Positions 24,374-32,804 of a stretch of 33,773 nt of DNA are shown piece after piece. The DNA lies in assembly GCA_024408105.1 (NCBI GenBank), contig JAKSVG010000008.1, forward strand, positions 1 to 33,773, in the 5' to 3' direction. The notes below the pieces were generated by a model that had not been told where the DNA came from, did not search any database, and saw only the letters and a program-made list of their open reading frames with translations. The number at the start of each line of letters is the position of its first letter. Positions within the stretch are counted from its first letter, which is position 1. This DNA comes from Bacilli bacterium (GTDB lineage: Bacteria > Bacillota_I > Bacilli_A > RFN20 > CAG-826). The position numbers were made by a program, and so were the translations under genes.

Positions 24374-24947
24374 AGTACTTTTCTTCAATAATTGGTAAAT
24401 AATCGAGGCGTGGATGAAAGCCTCTTTTTATTTCGTAACCATTTGTTTTTATAAAATCGTAAGATAATGATTGTCTTTCTTTTTTATTAATAAAATCTAT
24501 AACGTGTTTTGCATCAATTAGATAAACTTCTTGCAGCATTGTAAATTCAATTATAAAAAACGCAATTCCGCCATGTTCCAACACACGTTCTAGATGCGCT
24601 ACTTGTTGAGGTGGAATATTACTTAAAGGAAGTGATGTTTTTGAATGAGTTGATTTAGCTTCAAAATCAATGTATCTGCCTTTGTATACACCGTTATAGT
24701 CTGTTGTGGATTGTTTTTCAAAATATGCATTAGTAATGATTGCTCCACGAGTGTAGTCGACTTTAACAACATTTATTGGAGTTGGTCTTTTTGTTATTAA
24801 GCAAAGATTTTTTTCTAAATAATATAGATTTGAATCATTAATGTCGCTTTCTAAACCCATCCCTCTATTTCCGGTTTTTACCGGTTTAGAAGTTTTCTTA
24901 CGTTGGGTTTTGGTTTTTGCTGGTGCACCATTAGGATACCTAATCAT
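24366..24947 (-). CDS. recU: Holliday junction resolvase RecU
   Basis: RecU cleaves four-way junctions in Bacillota. The N-terminus is basic and unstructured (NGAPAKTKTQRKKTSKP), then NRGMGLESDIN opens the nuclease domain. The PD-(D/E)XK metal site is visible as TTDYNGVYKGRYIDFEAK, with QVAHLERVLEHGGIAFFI after it. Length is 193. It overlaps the exonuclease gene upstream by 4 nt (ATGA). In Bacillus recU is paired with a penicillin-binding protein gene; here it is paired with a DEDDh exonuclease. Confidence 0.95.
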   Translation of the reverse strand: MIRYPNGAPAKTKTQRKKTSKPVKTGNRGMGLESDINDSNLYYLEKNLCLITKRPTPINVVKVDYTRGAIITNAYFEKQSTTDYNGVYKGRYIDFEAKSTHSKTSLPLSNIPPQQVAHLERVLEHGGIAFFIIEFTMLQEVYLIDAKHVIDFINKKERQSLSYDFIKTNGYEIKRGFHPRLDYLPIIEEKYFK

Positions 24948-25669
24948 TTAAGTGAATCCTCAACTAATTTTTCAAAATCATTTGGAGTAACATTTTCTCC
25001 TTTTGCAAGTTTGGATAAAATGCCTTGAACCGGAGATGGAAGATGCCTCATTTTTATCAAAACCTTTTTATATTCTTCTTTTAATATTTCCCTGTTTTCA
25101 AGCATAGCTTGATATAAATACGCAAGGTTTAAAGCATCAGCTAATGCGTTATGTTGAGTGCCTTTAAAATCAACATTAAAAATTTTGAGCATGTTTGCGA
25201 GAGAATAAGTGTTGTTATTTTCATCCTTCATGTAAGTTGAAATAAAATCACTTAAATCAAAATTGTGTTTGATCATCAAATGCACATCATCTTTAGGCGC
25301 ATCTAAGTTATATGCTAGTGATTGAGCAAGAATTCTTAAGTCATGATTTCCGAATGTTACGAATAATGTCTTGTTAAAGTCTTTACCCATATATTTTTTT
25401 AAAGAAGCAACCGCTACTCTAAAAGGAACACCGTTCTTTTTGACCTCTTCTTCTGTTATACCTGTTAAATCTGTGACGACTTTTCCAATTTTGTTTTTAG
25501 CTTTTACTAAAGTATAAAAACCTTTATGGTATTTTTTAATGGTCATATCCTTATATAGATCGACCTTGACTACGCCAATCGCAATCATTTCATGTGAGAA
25601 TTGAGTTCCTTCTAAATCAAGGAAGCAAAGCGTTCTTCTATGCTGAATGTGTTTTTCTAATTCTTTCAT
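24944..25669 (-). CDS. DEDDh 3'-5' exonuclease (DnaQ/KapD-like)
   Basis: The DEDDh active site is complete: D18/E20 in CFLDLEGT, Asp in TFGNHDLRIL, and His plus Asp in THNALADALNLAYLY. DLTGITEEEV is a family signature. The domain occupies residues 10-185, followed by a roughly 50-residue helical C-terminal extension of unknown role. Length is 241. Relatives include KapD, RNase T and the proofreading subunit, so the substrate could be DNA or RNA. The gene forms a two-gene operon with recU, which argues for a DNA repair or recombination role, but this is inference. A TGCTATAAT promoter lies 12 nt upstream of the ATG and there is no ribosome site. Confidence 0.85.
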   Translation of the reverse strand: MKELEKHIQHRRTLCFLDLEGTQFSHEMIAIGVVKVDLYKDMTIKKYHKGFYTLVKAKNKIGKVVTDLTGITEEEVKKNGVPFRVAVASLKKYMGKDFNKTLFVTFGNHDLRILAQSLAYNLDAPKDDVHLMIKHNFDLSDFISTYMKDENNNTYSLANMLKIFNVDFKGTQHNALADALNLAYLYQAMLENREILKEEYKKVLIKMRHLPSPVQGILSKLAKGENVTPNDFEKLVEDSLK

Positions 25670-25672
25670 AAG

Positions 25673-25694
25673 TCGGTGACTATTATAGCACCGA
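25673..25694 (-). promoter_or_regulatory. exonuclease-recU promoter inside an inverted repeat
   Basis: On the minus strand the extended -10 TGCTATAAT occupies 25690-25682. TCGGTG (25673-25678) and CACCGA (25689-25694) form an inverted repeat that brackets the -10 box and predicted start point, a good place for a repressor or a small 5' hairpin. The leader to the ATG at 25669 would be only about 6 nt. Confidence 0.5.
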
Positions 25695-25730
25695 TTTACG
25701 AAAATTATTTTTTTAAATGATTTTCTAACA

Positions 25731-25736
25731 TATAAT
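25731..25736 (+). promoter_or_regulatory. -10 box of gpsB-rnpB
   Basis: TATAAT with no convincing -35. The gpsB ATG at 25760 follows AAGGGG (25748-25753) with a 6-nt spacer, so this message has a normal ribosome site. Confidence 0.5.
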
Positions 25737-25759
25737 AATAACGGCTTAAGGGGTAAAAA

Positions 25760-26122
25760 ATGGCTGGAAAAATAAATTTCAATTCAATTACATTATGCGA
25801 TTTGAAATTCGCTAAAAATGTTAAAGGCTATGATGCATATCAAGTAGATGTTGCATTAGATAGAGTGATTGATGATTACCATTTCTATGAAAATTTTTAC
25901 AAAGAAGCCAAAGATTACATTGCTAAGTTGGAAAGCGATGTCAAGAAATTAAGAGACGAAACAAGAAAAAAAGATATCGAGATTGCTAGAATTAACAAAA
26001 GAATCGAAGGAATCAAAGATAAAACAAATGTTTCTTCTGAAAATATCGATTTGCTTCAAAGAATTAATGCATTAGAAAAAGCTTTGTATGCAAAGGGTAT
26101 TGATCCAACAAAAATAAGATAA
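25760..26122 (+). CDS. gpsB: DivIVA/GpsB-family cell-division protein
   Basis: GpsB coordinates cell-wall synthesis with division in low-GC Gram-positives. The N-terminal lipid-binding motif is FAKNVKGYDAYQVDVALD, where the usual family core is a conserved GYD plus VD. A long coiled coil follows (residues 40-90), then a short C-terminal helix INALEKALYAKG that resembles the GpsB trimerisation end. The 120-residue length fits GpsB better than the longer DivIVA. The rnpB gene begins about 2 nt after the stop, the same gene order as Bacillus gpsB-rnpB, which strengthens the assignment. Confidence 0.85.
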   Translation: MAGKINFNSITLCDLKFAKNVKGYDAYQVDVALDRVIDDYHFYENFYKEAKDYIAKLESDVKKLRDETRKKDIEIARINKRIEGIKDKTNVSSENIDLLQRINALEKALYAKGIDPTKIR

Positions 26123-26123
26123 A

Positions 26124-26459
26124 TCCGGTCTGGACAATTGCTAGGTTACTAGAGGAAAGTCCATGCTCGCACCATCTGCGATGATGGTAGTGATTGCGCT
26201 AGCGGAAAAAATAACGCTAGGTATGCAGGAGTGCATAACGGCGGAATTAGCCTAAAACGTAAGTCAAGGTGATATTCCTGAAAGTGCCACAGTGACGATG
26301 CTAGTAGAAATGCTAGAGTGGAACGTTGGTAAACCCCACAAGCGAGAAACCCAAATTTGGTAGGGGAGGTCTGATGGAAGAATTGAATTCCTGATGGCAT
26401 GTAACTTTGTTACATAGATAAATTTTTGTCCAAGACAAAACATGGCTTATAGGACCGGA
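26124..26459 (+). ncRNA. rnpB: RNase P RNA, B-type
   Basis: The catalytic RNA that trims tRNA 5' ends. P1 pairs CCGGTC (26125-26130) with GACCGG (26453-26458). Conserved blocks follow in order: GAGGAAAGTCCATGCTCGCA, GAAAGTGCCACAGTGACGA, GGTAAACCCCACAAGCGAGA and AACCCAAATTTGGTAGGGG, and finally GACAAAACATGGCTTATAGG. These match the Bacillus (B-type) RNA closely. Ends are taken from the P1 pairing and may be off by a few bases. It lies about 2 nt after gpsB and about 19 nt before pgsA, with no terminator of its own. Confidence 0.96.
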
Positions 26460-26477
26460 ACTCAAAAGGAGATAAAT

Positions 26478-27128
26478 ATGAATTTGCCAAATAAAATAAC
26501 TATCTCAAGAATTGTTTTGATTGTTGGGATGATAATCGCGATGCTAGTATTAGCGTTTATCCCTGGTTTAAAAGATTGTGATTTAGTAATTCCAAACACA
26601 AATATAAATATTATTTATTTAATTTTCTGTGCAGTTTTTATTATTGCAGCATGCACTGATTTTCTCGATGGATATTTAGCAAGAAAACTTAACTTAGTAA
26701 CCGCATTTGGTAAATTTTTAGATCCAATTGCAGACAAACTTCTTAATGATGCAACAATGATATTTTTACTTGTTCCTCAAGCATATGCTAAGAGCCAAAG
26801 AAGCGATCAAACAATGTTAACTATTTTGATGATTTGTGTTGTTGTTATGATTGCTCGTGATTTGGTTGTTGATGCATTGAGAATGATTGCAGTTGAAAGA
26901 GGAAAGGTAATTGCCGCAAACAAATTTGGAAAATTAAAAACCGTACTTCAAATGATTGCCATTCCAATGCTTTTATTAAATGATTGGCCGTTCCATTATT
27001 TTGACAATTCTTGGCCAGAAGCTTTACAGGTTTCAAATATTTTCTTTTATTTAGCTACATTAATGTCATTAATATCTGGTATAATATATTTAGTTCAAAA
27101 CAAAAATGTTTTGAAAGAGACTAAATAA
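26478..27128 (+). CDS. pgsA: phosphatidylglycerophosphate synthase
   Basis: PgsA joins CDP-diacylglycerol and glycerol-3-phosphate, the step that commits to phosphatidylglycerol. The CDP-alcohol phosphotransferase motif DG-x2-AR-x8-G-x3-D-x3-D is complete in DGYLARKLNLVTAFGKFLDP plus IADK. Membrane segments lie near residues 15-37, 50-72, 115-140, 160-180 and 190-212. The start is ATG 26478, behind AAGGAG with a 6-nt spacer; an upstream in-frame ATG lies inside rnpB. The order pgsA-cinA-recA is conserved in Bacillus. gpsA in this window makes its acceptor substrate. Confidence 0.95.
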   Translation: MNLPNKITISRIVLIVGMIIAMLVLAFIPGLKDCDLVIPNTNINIIYLIFCAVFIIAACTDFLDGYLARKLNLVTAFGKFLDPIADKLLNDATMIFLLVPQAYAKSQRSDQTMLTILMICVVVMIARDLVVDALRMIAVERGKVIAANKFGKLKTVLQMIAIPMLLLNDWPFHYFDNSWPEALQVSNIFFYLATLMSLISGIIYLVQNKNVLKETK

Positions 27129-27131
27129 TAC

Positions 27132-27605
27132 ATGGAAAAACTTCTTGAATTATTAAAAGAAAAATGCCTCACTCTCGGAAGTGTTGAATCACTTACTGGA
27201 GGTCTTTTTGCAAGTGAAGTTACATCCATTTCTGGCGCGAGTAAAGTTTTTAAAGGGGCACTTGTTACATATTCTGCTGAAGAAAAAATAAAATTTGCTC
27301 ATGTACACGTAGATGTTATTAAAGAATATAGCGTTGTAAGCAAAGAAGTTGCCGTTGAAATGGCTGTTGGTGGAAAAGATGCACTCAATGTTGATGTTTG
27401 TGTTTCTGCTACTGGAAATGCTGGACCTACATCTGATATAGGTGGTAAGCCAGTTGGAGAAGTGTATATAGCAGTTGCATATAAAGATACTATTATTCAT
27501 AAACAATTTAGTCTAAAAGGTGATCGAAATCACATACGTTGTATGTGTGTTCAAGAAATGAAAAAATTAGTCTCACAAACAGTGCTGCAAGACTTACAAA
27601 AATAA
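27132..27605 (+). CDS. CinA C-terminal domain protein (nicotinamide-nucleotide amidase type)
   Basis: The 157-residue protein is only the C-terminal domain of CinA, the PncC-type amidase that converts nicotinamide mononucleotide to nicotinic acid mononucleotide. [19 protein letters not shown] matches the family's ESCTGG start with Leu in place of Cys, and [14 protein letters not shown] matches the glycine-rich motif. The N-terminal molybdopterin-like domain of full CinA (about 250 residues) is absent, which is common in stand-alone PncC proteins. It sits 3 nt after pgsA and just before recA, the conserved competence-linked location. The amidase role is inferred from the family. Confidence 0.88.
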   Translation: MEKLLELLKEKCLTLGSVESLTGGLFASEVTSISGASKVFKGALVTYSAEEKIKFAHVHVDVIKEYSVVSKEVAVEMAVGGKDALNVDVCVSATGNAGPTSDIGGKPVGEVYIAVAYKDTIIHKQFSLKGDRNHIRCMCVQEMKKLVSQTVLQDLQK

Positions 27606-27645
27606 AAATATCGTATTTAATATATTCGAAAGGTTGGGTCTAATT

Positions 27646-28638
27646 ATGAAAAAAGATGATGCAAAAACAAAACAAGCTGCTCTCGAAGAAGCTCTTAAAG
27701 AAATTGAACATAGTTTTGGCAAAGGCTCAGTTATGAAACTTGGCGAACGTCAAAACATCGATGTTGATGTTATCCCATCAGGCTCATTATTAATTGATGA
27801 AGCATTGGGTGTTGGAGGTTATCCAAAAGGTAGAATCATTGAAATATATGGTCCTGAATCCAGTGGCAAAACAACATTGGCATTACATGCTATTGCTGAA
27901 TCACAAAAGAAAGGTGGACGTGCCGCATTTGTTGATGCTGAGCATTCCATCGACCCGGTTTACGCGAAAAATTTAGGCGTTAATATTGATGAATTAATTT
28001 TATCGCAACCAAATAGTGGAGAAGAAGCATTATCAATTGTTGAGATGCTGGCTAATAGTGGCGCTTTCGATATTATCATCGTTGATAGTGTGGCCGCATT
28101 AGTTCCTCAAGCAGAACTTGATGGCGAAATGGGAGAAAATCAAGTTGGTTTACAAGCTAGACTTATGTCCAAAGCCATGAGAAAACTTGCTGGTATTTTA
28201 AATTCAAATGAATGTACTGTTATTTTCTTAAATCAACTTCGTGAAAAAGTTGGTGTTATTTATGGTAATCCAGAAACAACAACTGGTGGTCGTGCGCTTA
28301 AATTCTTCGCCTCTGTTCGTATTGATATCAGAAGATCAGAAGCTATTAAAGATGGAAGTGTGATTGTTGGAAATACAGTAAATGTTAAGATTGTTAAAAA
28401 CAAAGTCGCACCACCATTTAAGAATTGCTTAGTTGATATAATCTTTGGAAAAGGAATATCAAAAAATTCTGAAATCTTGGAAGTCGGTGTTTCAAAAGGT
28501 ATTCTAAAGAAAACAGGTTCGTGGTTTGAATATAATGGCAATCGATTCGCTAACGGAAAAGAAGCTGGACGAAATTACTTAAGCGAACACCCAGAATTTG
28601 TTGAAGAATTACTCCAAAAAATAAAAGAATCAAAATAA
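27646..28638 (+). CDS. recA: recombinase RecA
   Basis: RecA forms filaments on single-stranded DNA and drives strand exchange and the SOS response. Walker A is [14 protein letters not shown] near residue 60; [59 protein letters not shown] and [11 protein letters not shown] are all canonical. Length is 330 with a short C-terminal tail that is less acidic than usual. The start is ATG 27646; a TTG at 27634 would add four residues and overlaps the likely ribosome site (AAAGG, GGG). I see no GAAC-N4-GTTC LexA box in the 40 nt upstream, so expression may come from the gpsB-rnpB-pgsA transcript. Confidence 0.97.
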   Translation: MKKDDAKTKQAALEEALKEIEHSFGKGSVMKLGERQNIDVDVIPSGSLLIDEALGVGGYPKGRIIEIYGPESSGKTTLALHAIAESQKKGGRAAFVDAEHSIDPVYAKNLGVNIDELILSQPNSGEEALSIVEMLANSGAFDIIIVDSVAALVPQAELDGEMGENQVGLQARLMSKAMRKLAGILNSNECTVIFLNQLREKVGVIYGNPETTTGGRALKFFASVRIDIRRSEAIKDGSVIVGNTVNVKIVKNKVAPPFKNCLVDIIFGKGISKNSEILEVGVSKGILKKTGSWFEYNGNRFANGKEAGRNYLSEHPEFVEELLQKIKESK

Positions 28639-28658
28639 GGCGCTAAGCGCCTTTTTTT
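28637..28658 (+). terminator. recA terminator
   Basis: AAGGCGC (28637-28643) pairs with GCGCCTT (28647-28653) around TAA, with seven Ts from 28652. The 5' arm begins within the recA stop codon. Confidence 0.9.
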
Positions 28659-28795
28659 GTTTATATTAAATTTCTTTTACAGAGTCTAGTTAATTGCCTT
28701 AATTAATGTGTATGTTTGTAGTAAGCCTACCTCAAGCCAATAAAAAACTTCTAATTAATTGAAACAATATTTCTATCTTTTCATTTTAATTTTAT
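28659..28795. other. AT-rich intergenic stretch between recA and the rny promoter
   Basis: No ORF or recognised RNA. It contains the near-palindrome TTAATTGCCTTAATTAA (28690-28706), a second ATTAATT near 28754 and a short repeat AAGCC-TACCTC-AAGCC near 28724-28739. These could be remnants or a small RNA, but nothing supports a specific call. Confidence 0.3.
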
Positions 28796-28824
28796 TTAAA
28801 AAAATAAATTAGTAGTGTTATAAT
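28796..28824 (+). promoter_or_regulatory. rny promoter with extended -10
   Basis: TTAAAA (28796-28801), 17 nt, TATAAT (28819-28824), preceded by TGT to give TGTTATAAT. The predicted start is near 28831, so the rny leader is about 170 nt. Confidence 0.65.
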
Positions 28825-28830
28825 CTTAAT

Positions 28831-28990
28831 GTATCGCAAGATACTTATTACCAAATATTTGATTCGGAATTATTCCGTTTACATATAAATTTGTGCCCTT
28901 GATTTTGGACATGTATTTAAGGTAATAATCCATTTTTTCGACTCATTATTTATTTTATAAATATGATGTCGTTTCATATATTAAGGAGGT
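28831..28990 (+). ncRNA. structured 5' leader of rny, possible cis-regulatory RNA
   Basis: At the predicted 5' end GTATC-GCAA-GATAC (28831-28844) is a perfect stem closed by a GNRA-type tetraloop. Then ATTACC plus AAATA (28847-28857) pairs with TATTT plus GGTAAT (28914-28926), leaving an AA bulge and enclosing CGGAA-TTA-TTCCG (28865-28877) and a weaker TGT-G-CC/GG-ACA hairpin (28892-28911). Six Ts (28933-28938) follow the outer stem. AAGGAGGT (28983-28990) is free for ribosomes. I do not recognise it as any known riboswitch class. Confidence 0.4.
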
Positions 28991-28999
28991 TAAAAGAAC

Positions 29000-30565
29000 A
29001 TGGTAGATTGGTATATTGTTCTAATCGCTGCCATTGCTGCTTTAGTTTTCGGTTTTTTAATAACACTTGTTATTGTTAAATTTGTACCTGCTTTTCAAGC
29101 AAAAAGCGCAGAAAGAAAAGCTGAAAAAATTATTCGTGACGCCGAAATTAAAGCCGAGCAAATTAGAAAAAATGCTCAACTTGATGGCAAACAAACTATT
29201 GCTGAAATGAAGCAAGAAGCTGAGAAGGATATTCGTGAAAGAAAACAAGAATACGCTCAACTTGAAAACAAACTAAATCAAAGAGAAGCAAATATAGATA
29301 AGCGTGATGCTAATTTGCTCAACAAAGAAAACGCTATTGAAGAGAAAAATGAAACTCTTAGCAGAAGATTAAAAGAATGCGATAAAAAGGAAGCTGTTCT
29401 TCAGTCAAAAATTGATTCAATTATTTCTGAACTTGAAAAAGTTGCTCAACTTTCTGTCAAGGAAGCAAGAGAAGAAATTTTTGCTAGAGTTGAAAGCAAG
29501 ATGTCAATGGAAATTGCTGCTTATATCAAAAATAAAGAAGATGAAGCAAAAGCTGAAGTTGATGAGAAAGCTAAAAATATTCTTGGTCTTGCTATTAGTA
29601 AATTCTCTCAAGAAGCAGTCACCGAAAGAACTGTTTGCACAGTTGCTCTTCCAAGTGACGAAATGAAAGGTCGTATTATCGGACGTGAAGGTCGAAATAT
29701 TCGCTCACTTGAACAACTTCTTGGTGTTGATTTAATTATTGATGATACTCCTGAAGTTATTACTATTAGTTGTTTCAATCCAATAAGAAGAGAAATCGCT
29801 CGTAGAACACTTGATATCCTTATTCGCGATGGAAGAATTCAACCAGGTAGAATTGAGGAAGTTACTGCAAAGGTTCAAGCTGAATTAGATGAGACAATTC
29901 GCAAAGCTGGCGAAGAAGCAGCATTTAAATTGGGCTTACCAAAAATTAATAAAGATTTATTAATGTATGTTGGTAGACTTAAATACCGTACTTCATATGG
30001 CCAAAATGCATTTGATCACTCAATGGAAGTTGCATATCTTGCTGGTATTATGGCTGCCGAACTTGGTTTAGACCAAAACTTAGCTAAACGTGCAGGCTTA
30101 TTGCATGATATCGGAAAAGCAGTTGATTTTGAGCAAGAAGGATCACACGTTGAACTTGGTTCAAGACTTGCGAAAAAATATAATGAACCTGATGTTGTTG
30201 TAAATGCTATTGAATCACACCATGGTGATAAAGAAGCCAAATTTATTATTTCAAATTTAATTCAAGCCGCTGATACATTGTCTGCAGCTCGCCCAGGTGC
30301 ACGTAGTGAGACACTTGAAAATTACATTAAGCGTATCGAACAACTTGAATCAATTTGCAAATCATATGATGGTGTTTATCAATGCTTTGCCATGCAATCA
30401 GGACGTGAAGTTCGCGTTATGGTTGTTCCAGACAAGATTAGTGACTTAGAAGCATTCAAGTTAGCACGTGATATTCGTGAAAGAATTGAAACAGAGATGA
30501 CTTATCCAGGTCAAATCAAAGTTTCAGTCATTCGTGAATACCGCGCTATTGAAACAGCTAAATAA
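29000..30565 (+). CDS. rny: ribonuclease Y
   Basis: RNase Y is the membrane-tethered endonuclease that starts mRNA decay in many Bacillota. Domains in order: one membrane segment (residues 5-27), a long coiled coil (about 35-170, with repeated Lys/Glu/Gln), a KH domain with [15 protein letters not shown] near residue 225, and an HD domain with [22 protein letters not shown] near residue 372 and ESHHGD. Length 521 matches Bacillus. AAGGAGGT with a 9-nt spacer precedes the ATG. It is the first gene of rny-ymdB-miaB-ylbF-miaA and has a long folded leader. Confidence 0.97.
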   Translation: MVDWYIVLIAAIAALVFGFLITLVIVKFVPAFQAKSAERKAEKIIRDAEIKAEQIRKNAQLDGKQTIAEMKQEAEKDIRERKQEYAQLENKLNQREANIDKRDANLLNKENAIEEKNETLSRRLKECDKKEAVLQSKIDSIISELEKVAQLSVKEAREEIFARVESKMSMEIAAYIKNKEDEAKAEVDEKAKNILGLAISKFSQEAVTERTVCTVALPSDEMKGRIIGREGRNIRSLEQLLGVDLIIDDTPEVITISCFNPIRREIARRTLDILIRDGRIQPGRIEEVTAKVQAELDETIRKAGEEAAFKLGLPKINKDLLMYVGRLKYRTSYGQNAFDHSMEVAYLAGIMAAELGLDQNLAKRAGLLHDIGKAVDFEQEGSHVELGSRLAKKYNEPDVVVNAIESHHGDKEAKFIISNLIQAADTLSAARPGARSETLENYIKRIEQLESICKSYDGVYQCFAMQSGREVRVMVVPDKISDLEAFKLARDIRERIETEMTYPGQIKVSVIREYRAIETAK

Positions 30566-30573
30566 AATTTATT

Positions 30574-31359
30574 ATGCGTATTTTATTCTTTGGCGATATT
30601 GTTGGCAAGGTTGGAAGAAGTGCAATTAAGCACTATCTTTCAAAATTGATTGATAAATATCAAATTGATTTTGTTATTGCTAATGGTGAAAATGTCACCC
30701 ATGGCAAAGGTTTGATTGAAAAACATTATAACGAATTACTTAGCTATGGCGTTGATGCGATTACCTTGGGCAACCATTATTATTCTAAGAATAGAATCGC
30801 TGAATACATTGATGATGCTGATTGTCTAATTAGGCCATTAAATGTTGAAAAAAACATTGGGGGTTTAGGTTCTAGAGTTTTTGAAGTTAATGGTGTTCTT
30901 ATTAGGGTTACAAATTTACTTGGCGTTTCCTTTATGAAAGAAGAAGTTATTCAACCTTATCTTTCCTTAAAGGAACTTTTGGAAGAAACCAAAGATGAAG
31001 ATTCAATTCATATTGTCGATTATCATGGCGAAGCAACAGGCGAAAAGATTTGCTTTGGTTATGTTTTTGACGGACAAGTAAGTGCTATTGTTGGCACTCA
31101 TACACATGTTCAAACAAGTGATGCCCACATTTTAGAAAATGGTACTGGCTATATTTCTGATGTTGGCATGTGTGGTGCATATAATGGCGTGCTTGGTTTT
31201 GAAAGAAATAGTGTTATAAACAAGACCGTTTTTGGTAATGAAGCTAGATTCGAACTAAAAGATCAAGACCAAGAACTTATTAATGCAGTTGTTATCGATG
31301 TTGATGAAGTTAGCAAAAAGTGTAAAGAAATATTCTCAATAAAACTAATAGGAGAATAG
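30574..31359 (+). CDS. ymdB: YmdB-family metallophosphoesterase
   Basis: YmdB is a calcineurin-like phosphodiesterase that cleaves 2',3'-cyclic nucleotides and affects RNase Y-linked gene expression in Bacillus. Metal-site motifs are complete: FFGDIVGKVGR at the start, ANGENVTHGKG near residue 39, LGNHYYSKN, VDYHGEATGEK, VGTHTHVQTSDA and ISDVGMCG. Length is 261. The gene lies 8 nt after rny with no clear ribosome site, so it is probably coupled to it. The adjacency to rny is conserved across Bacillota. In sporeformers spoVS usually follows; here miaB comes next. Confidence 0.95.
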   Translation: MRILFFGDIVGKVGRSAIKHYLSKLIDKYQIDFVIANGENVTHGKGLIEKHYNELLSYGVDAITLGNHYYSKNRIAEYIDDADCLIRPLNVEKNIGGLGSRVFEVNGVLIRVTNLLGVSFMKEEVIQPYLSLKELLEETKDEDSIHIVDYHGEATGEKICFGYVFDGQVSAIVGTHTHVQTSDAHILENGTGYISDVGMCGAYNGVLGFERNSVINKTVFGNEARFELKDQDQELINAVVIDVDEVSKKCKEIFSIKLIGE

Positions 31360-31361
31360 TG

Positions 31362-32804
31362 ATGGCAAATAAGTGTGAATTTTTATCTCTTCCCGATAAT
31401 AATTTAGAGAGAAATAGAATTATTTCTTTCTCTTTTAATTATGACGAAATTATTATTCCTGAAGCGCTAAAAAAATTCGCTAAAGGAAAAAAATATTATA
31501 TTCACACTTATGGCTGCCAAGCCAATTATCGAGACGAGGAAGTTATGTCTGGCATTTTAGAAAAAGCCGGATTTATTAAAGCTGATAGTGAAATAACAAG
31601 CGACGTAATTATTCTTAATACATGCGCTGTTAGAGAAAATGCAGAAGACAAAGTCTTTGGAAAAATTGGCGAATTGAAATCTTATAAACAAGCAAATAAA
31701 AATGTAATTATTGCTGTCTCAGGATGCATGGTTCAACAAAAACATATTATTGAACGCATTTTAGACAAATATAAACATGTTGATTTAATTTTTGGAACAC
31801 ACAATATCACTGATTTAGCGTCTATGCTTAACGAAGTTATCCTAAAGCATGTTAGATTGGTGGATGTGAAGTCTTTGCCTGGAGATATAAAAGAAAATTT
31901 ACCTAGTGTTAGATTGTCTTCTTTTAAGGCGTTTGTAAATATCTCTTATGGATGCGATAAATTCTGCACATATTGTATTGTTCCATATACAAGAGGTAAG
32001 GAACGTAGTCGTAAAATGAATGACATAATTAATGAGTGTAAAGAACTCAAAGATTTAGGATATCAAGAAGTTACGTTACTGGGCCAAAATGTTAATGCTT
32101 ATGGAAAAGATTTAAAAGATGGAAGTTCTTTTGCAAAACTTCTTGATGAGGTTGCAAAACTCGGCATTCCTAGAGTGAGATTTTTAACTTCTCACCCATG
32201 GGATTTTAAAGAAGATATGATTGATGTTATCGCTAAGCACAATAACATAATGAAATATATCCATCTTCCTGTTCAATCAGGGTCAGATGAAATATTACAT
32301 TTGATGGGAAGAAGATATACAGTGGCTCAATATAAGAATTTAGTTGATTTAATTAAGACTAAGATTCCTAATGTCGCTATATCTACAGATATTATTGTTG
32401 GCTTCCCTAATGAATCATATGAACAATTTTTAGAAACTGTTGAAATGGTTAAATATGTTAAATATGATTCAGCATTTACCTTTATATATTCACCAAGAAA
32501 CGGAACTCCTGCAGCGAAAATTAAAGATAATGTTTCCCCTAAAGAGAAATCACTTCGTTTTAGAGAACTTGTAAAAGAACTAGAAAAAACAATTAAGATT
32601 TCTAGTGATTCTATGGTTGGAGAGACGTTTGATGTTTTAGTTGAAGGTCCATCAGAAAAAGATCCATCGATGCTTTCAGGCTACACCGAAAAGAATAAAT
32701 TAGTTCATTTTAAAGGTGATATATCGTTGGTGGGAAAAATTATCAAGGTGAAGATTAATGAATCTCATTTATATTCACTTATTGGAGAAATTGTAAATGA
32801 ATAG
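31362..32804 (+). CDS. miaB: tRNA-2-methylthio-N6-dimethylallyladenosine synthase MiaB
   Basis: MiaB adds the methylthio group to i6A37 of tRNAs reading U-starting codons. It has two Fe-S clusters: the auxiliary-cluster Cys are in HTYGCQANYRDEE, ILNTCAVRENAEDKVFG and VSGCMVQQ, and the radical-SAM CxxxCxxC is in YGCDKFCTYCIVPYTRGKE. A TRAM RNA-binding domain occupies the last 60 residues. Length is 480 with an N-terminal extension of about 45 residues, as in Bacillus YmcB. ATG 31362 is chosen with AGGAG 7 nt upstream; a GTG directly before it overlaps the ymdB stop. Its clusters depend on an Fe-S assembly route such as the suf operon here, and its substrate is made by MiaA two genes on. Confidence 0.96.
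   Translation: MANKCEFLSLPDNNLERNRIISFSFNYDEIIIPEALKKFAKGKKYYIHTYGCQANYRDEEVMSGILEKAGFIKADSEITSDVIILNTCAVRENAEDKVFGKIGELKSYKQANKNVIIAVSGCMVQQKHIIERILDKYKHVDLIFGTHNITDLASMLNEVILKHVRLVDVKSLPGDIKENLPSVRLSSFKAFVNISYGCDKFCTYCIVPYTRGKERSRKMNDIINECKELKDLGYQEVTLLGQNVNAYGKDLKDGSSFAKLLDEVAKLGIPRVRFLTSHPWDFKEDMIDVIAKHNNIMKYIHLPVQSGSDEILHLMGRRYTVAQYKNLVDLIKTKIPNVAISTDIIVGFPNESYEQFLETVEMVKYVKYDSAFTFIYSPRNGTPAAKIKDNVSPKEKSLRFRELVKELEKTIKISSDSMVGETFDVLVEGPSEKDPSMLSGYTEKNKLVHFKGDISLVGKIIKVKINESHLYSLIGEIVNE

Noticed and set aside
26082-26095. CTTTG-TATG-CAAAG hairpin near the end of gpsB
   Set aside because: A 5-bp stem in coding sequence with no T-run after it; not enough to call a terminator or processing site.
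26149-26400. An 83-codon open frame on the minus strand
   Set aside because: It lies wholly inside RNase P RNA; the stem-rich RNA explains the lack of stops.
27189-27506. A 105-codon minus-strand open frame rich in Asn, Phe and Cys
   Set aside because: Composition is typical of the antisense of an AT-rich gene; the plus-strand CinA domain is clear.
27606-27645. SOS (LexA) box upstream of recA
   Set aside because: No GAAC-N4-GTTC-like element is visible in the short upstream gap.
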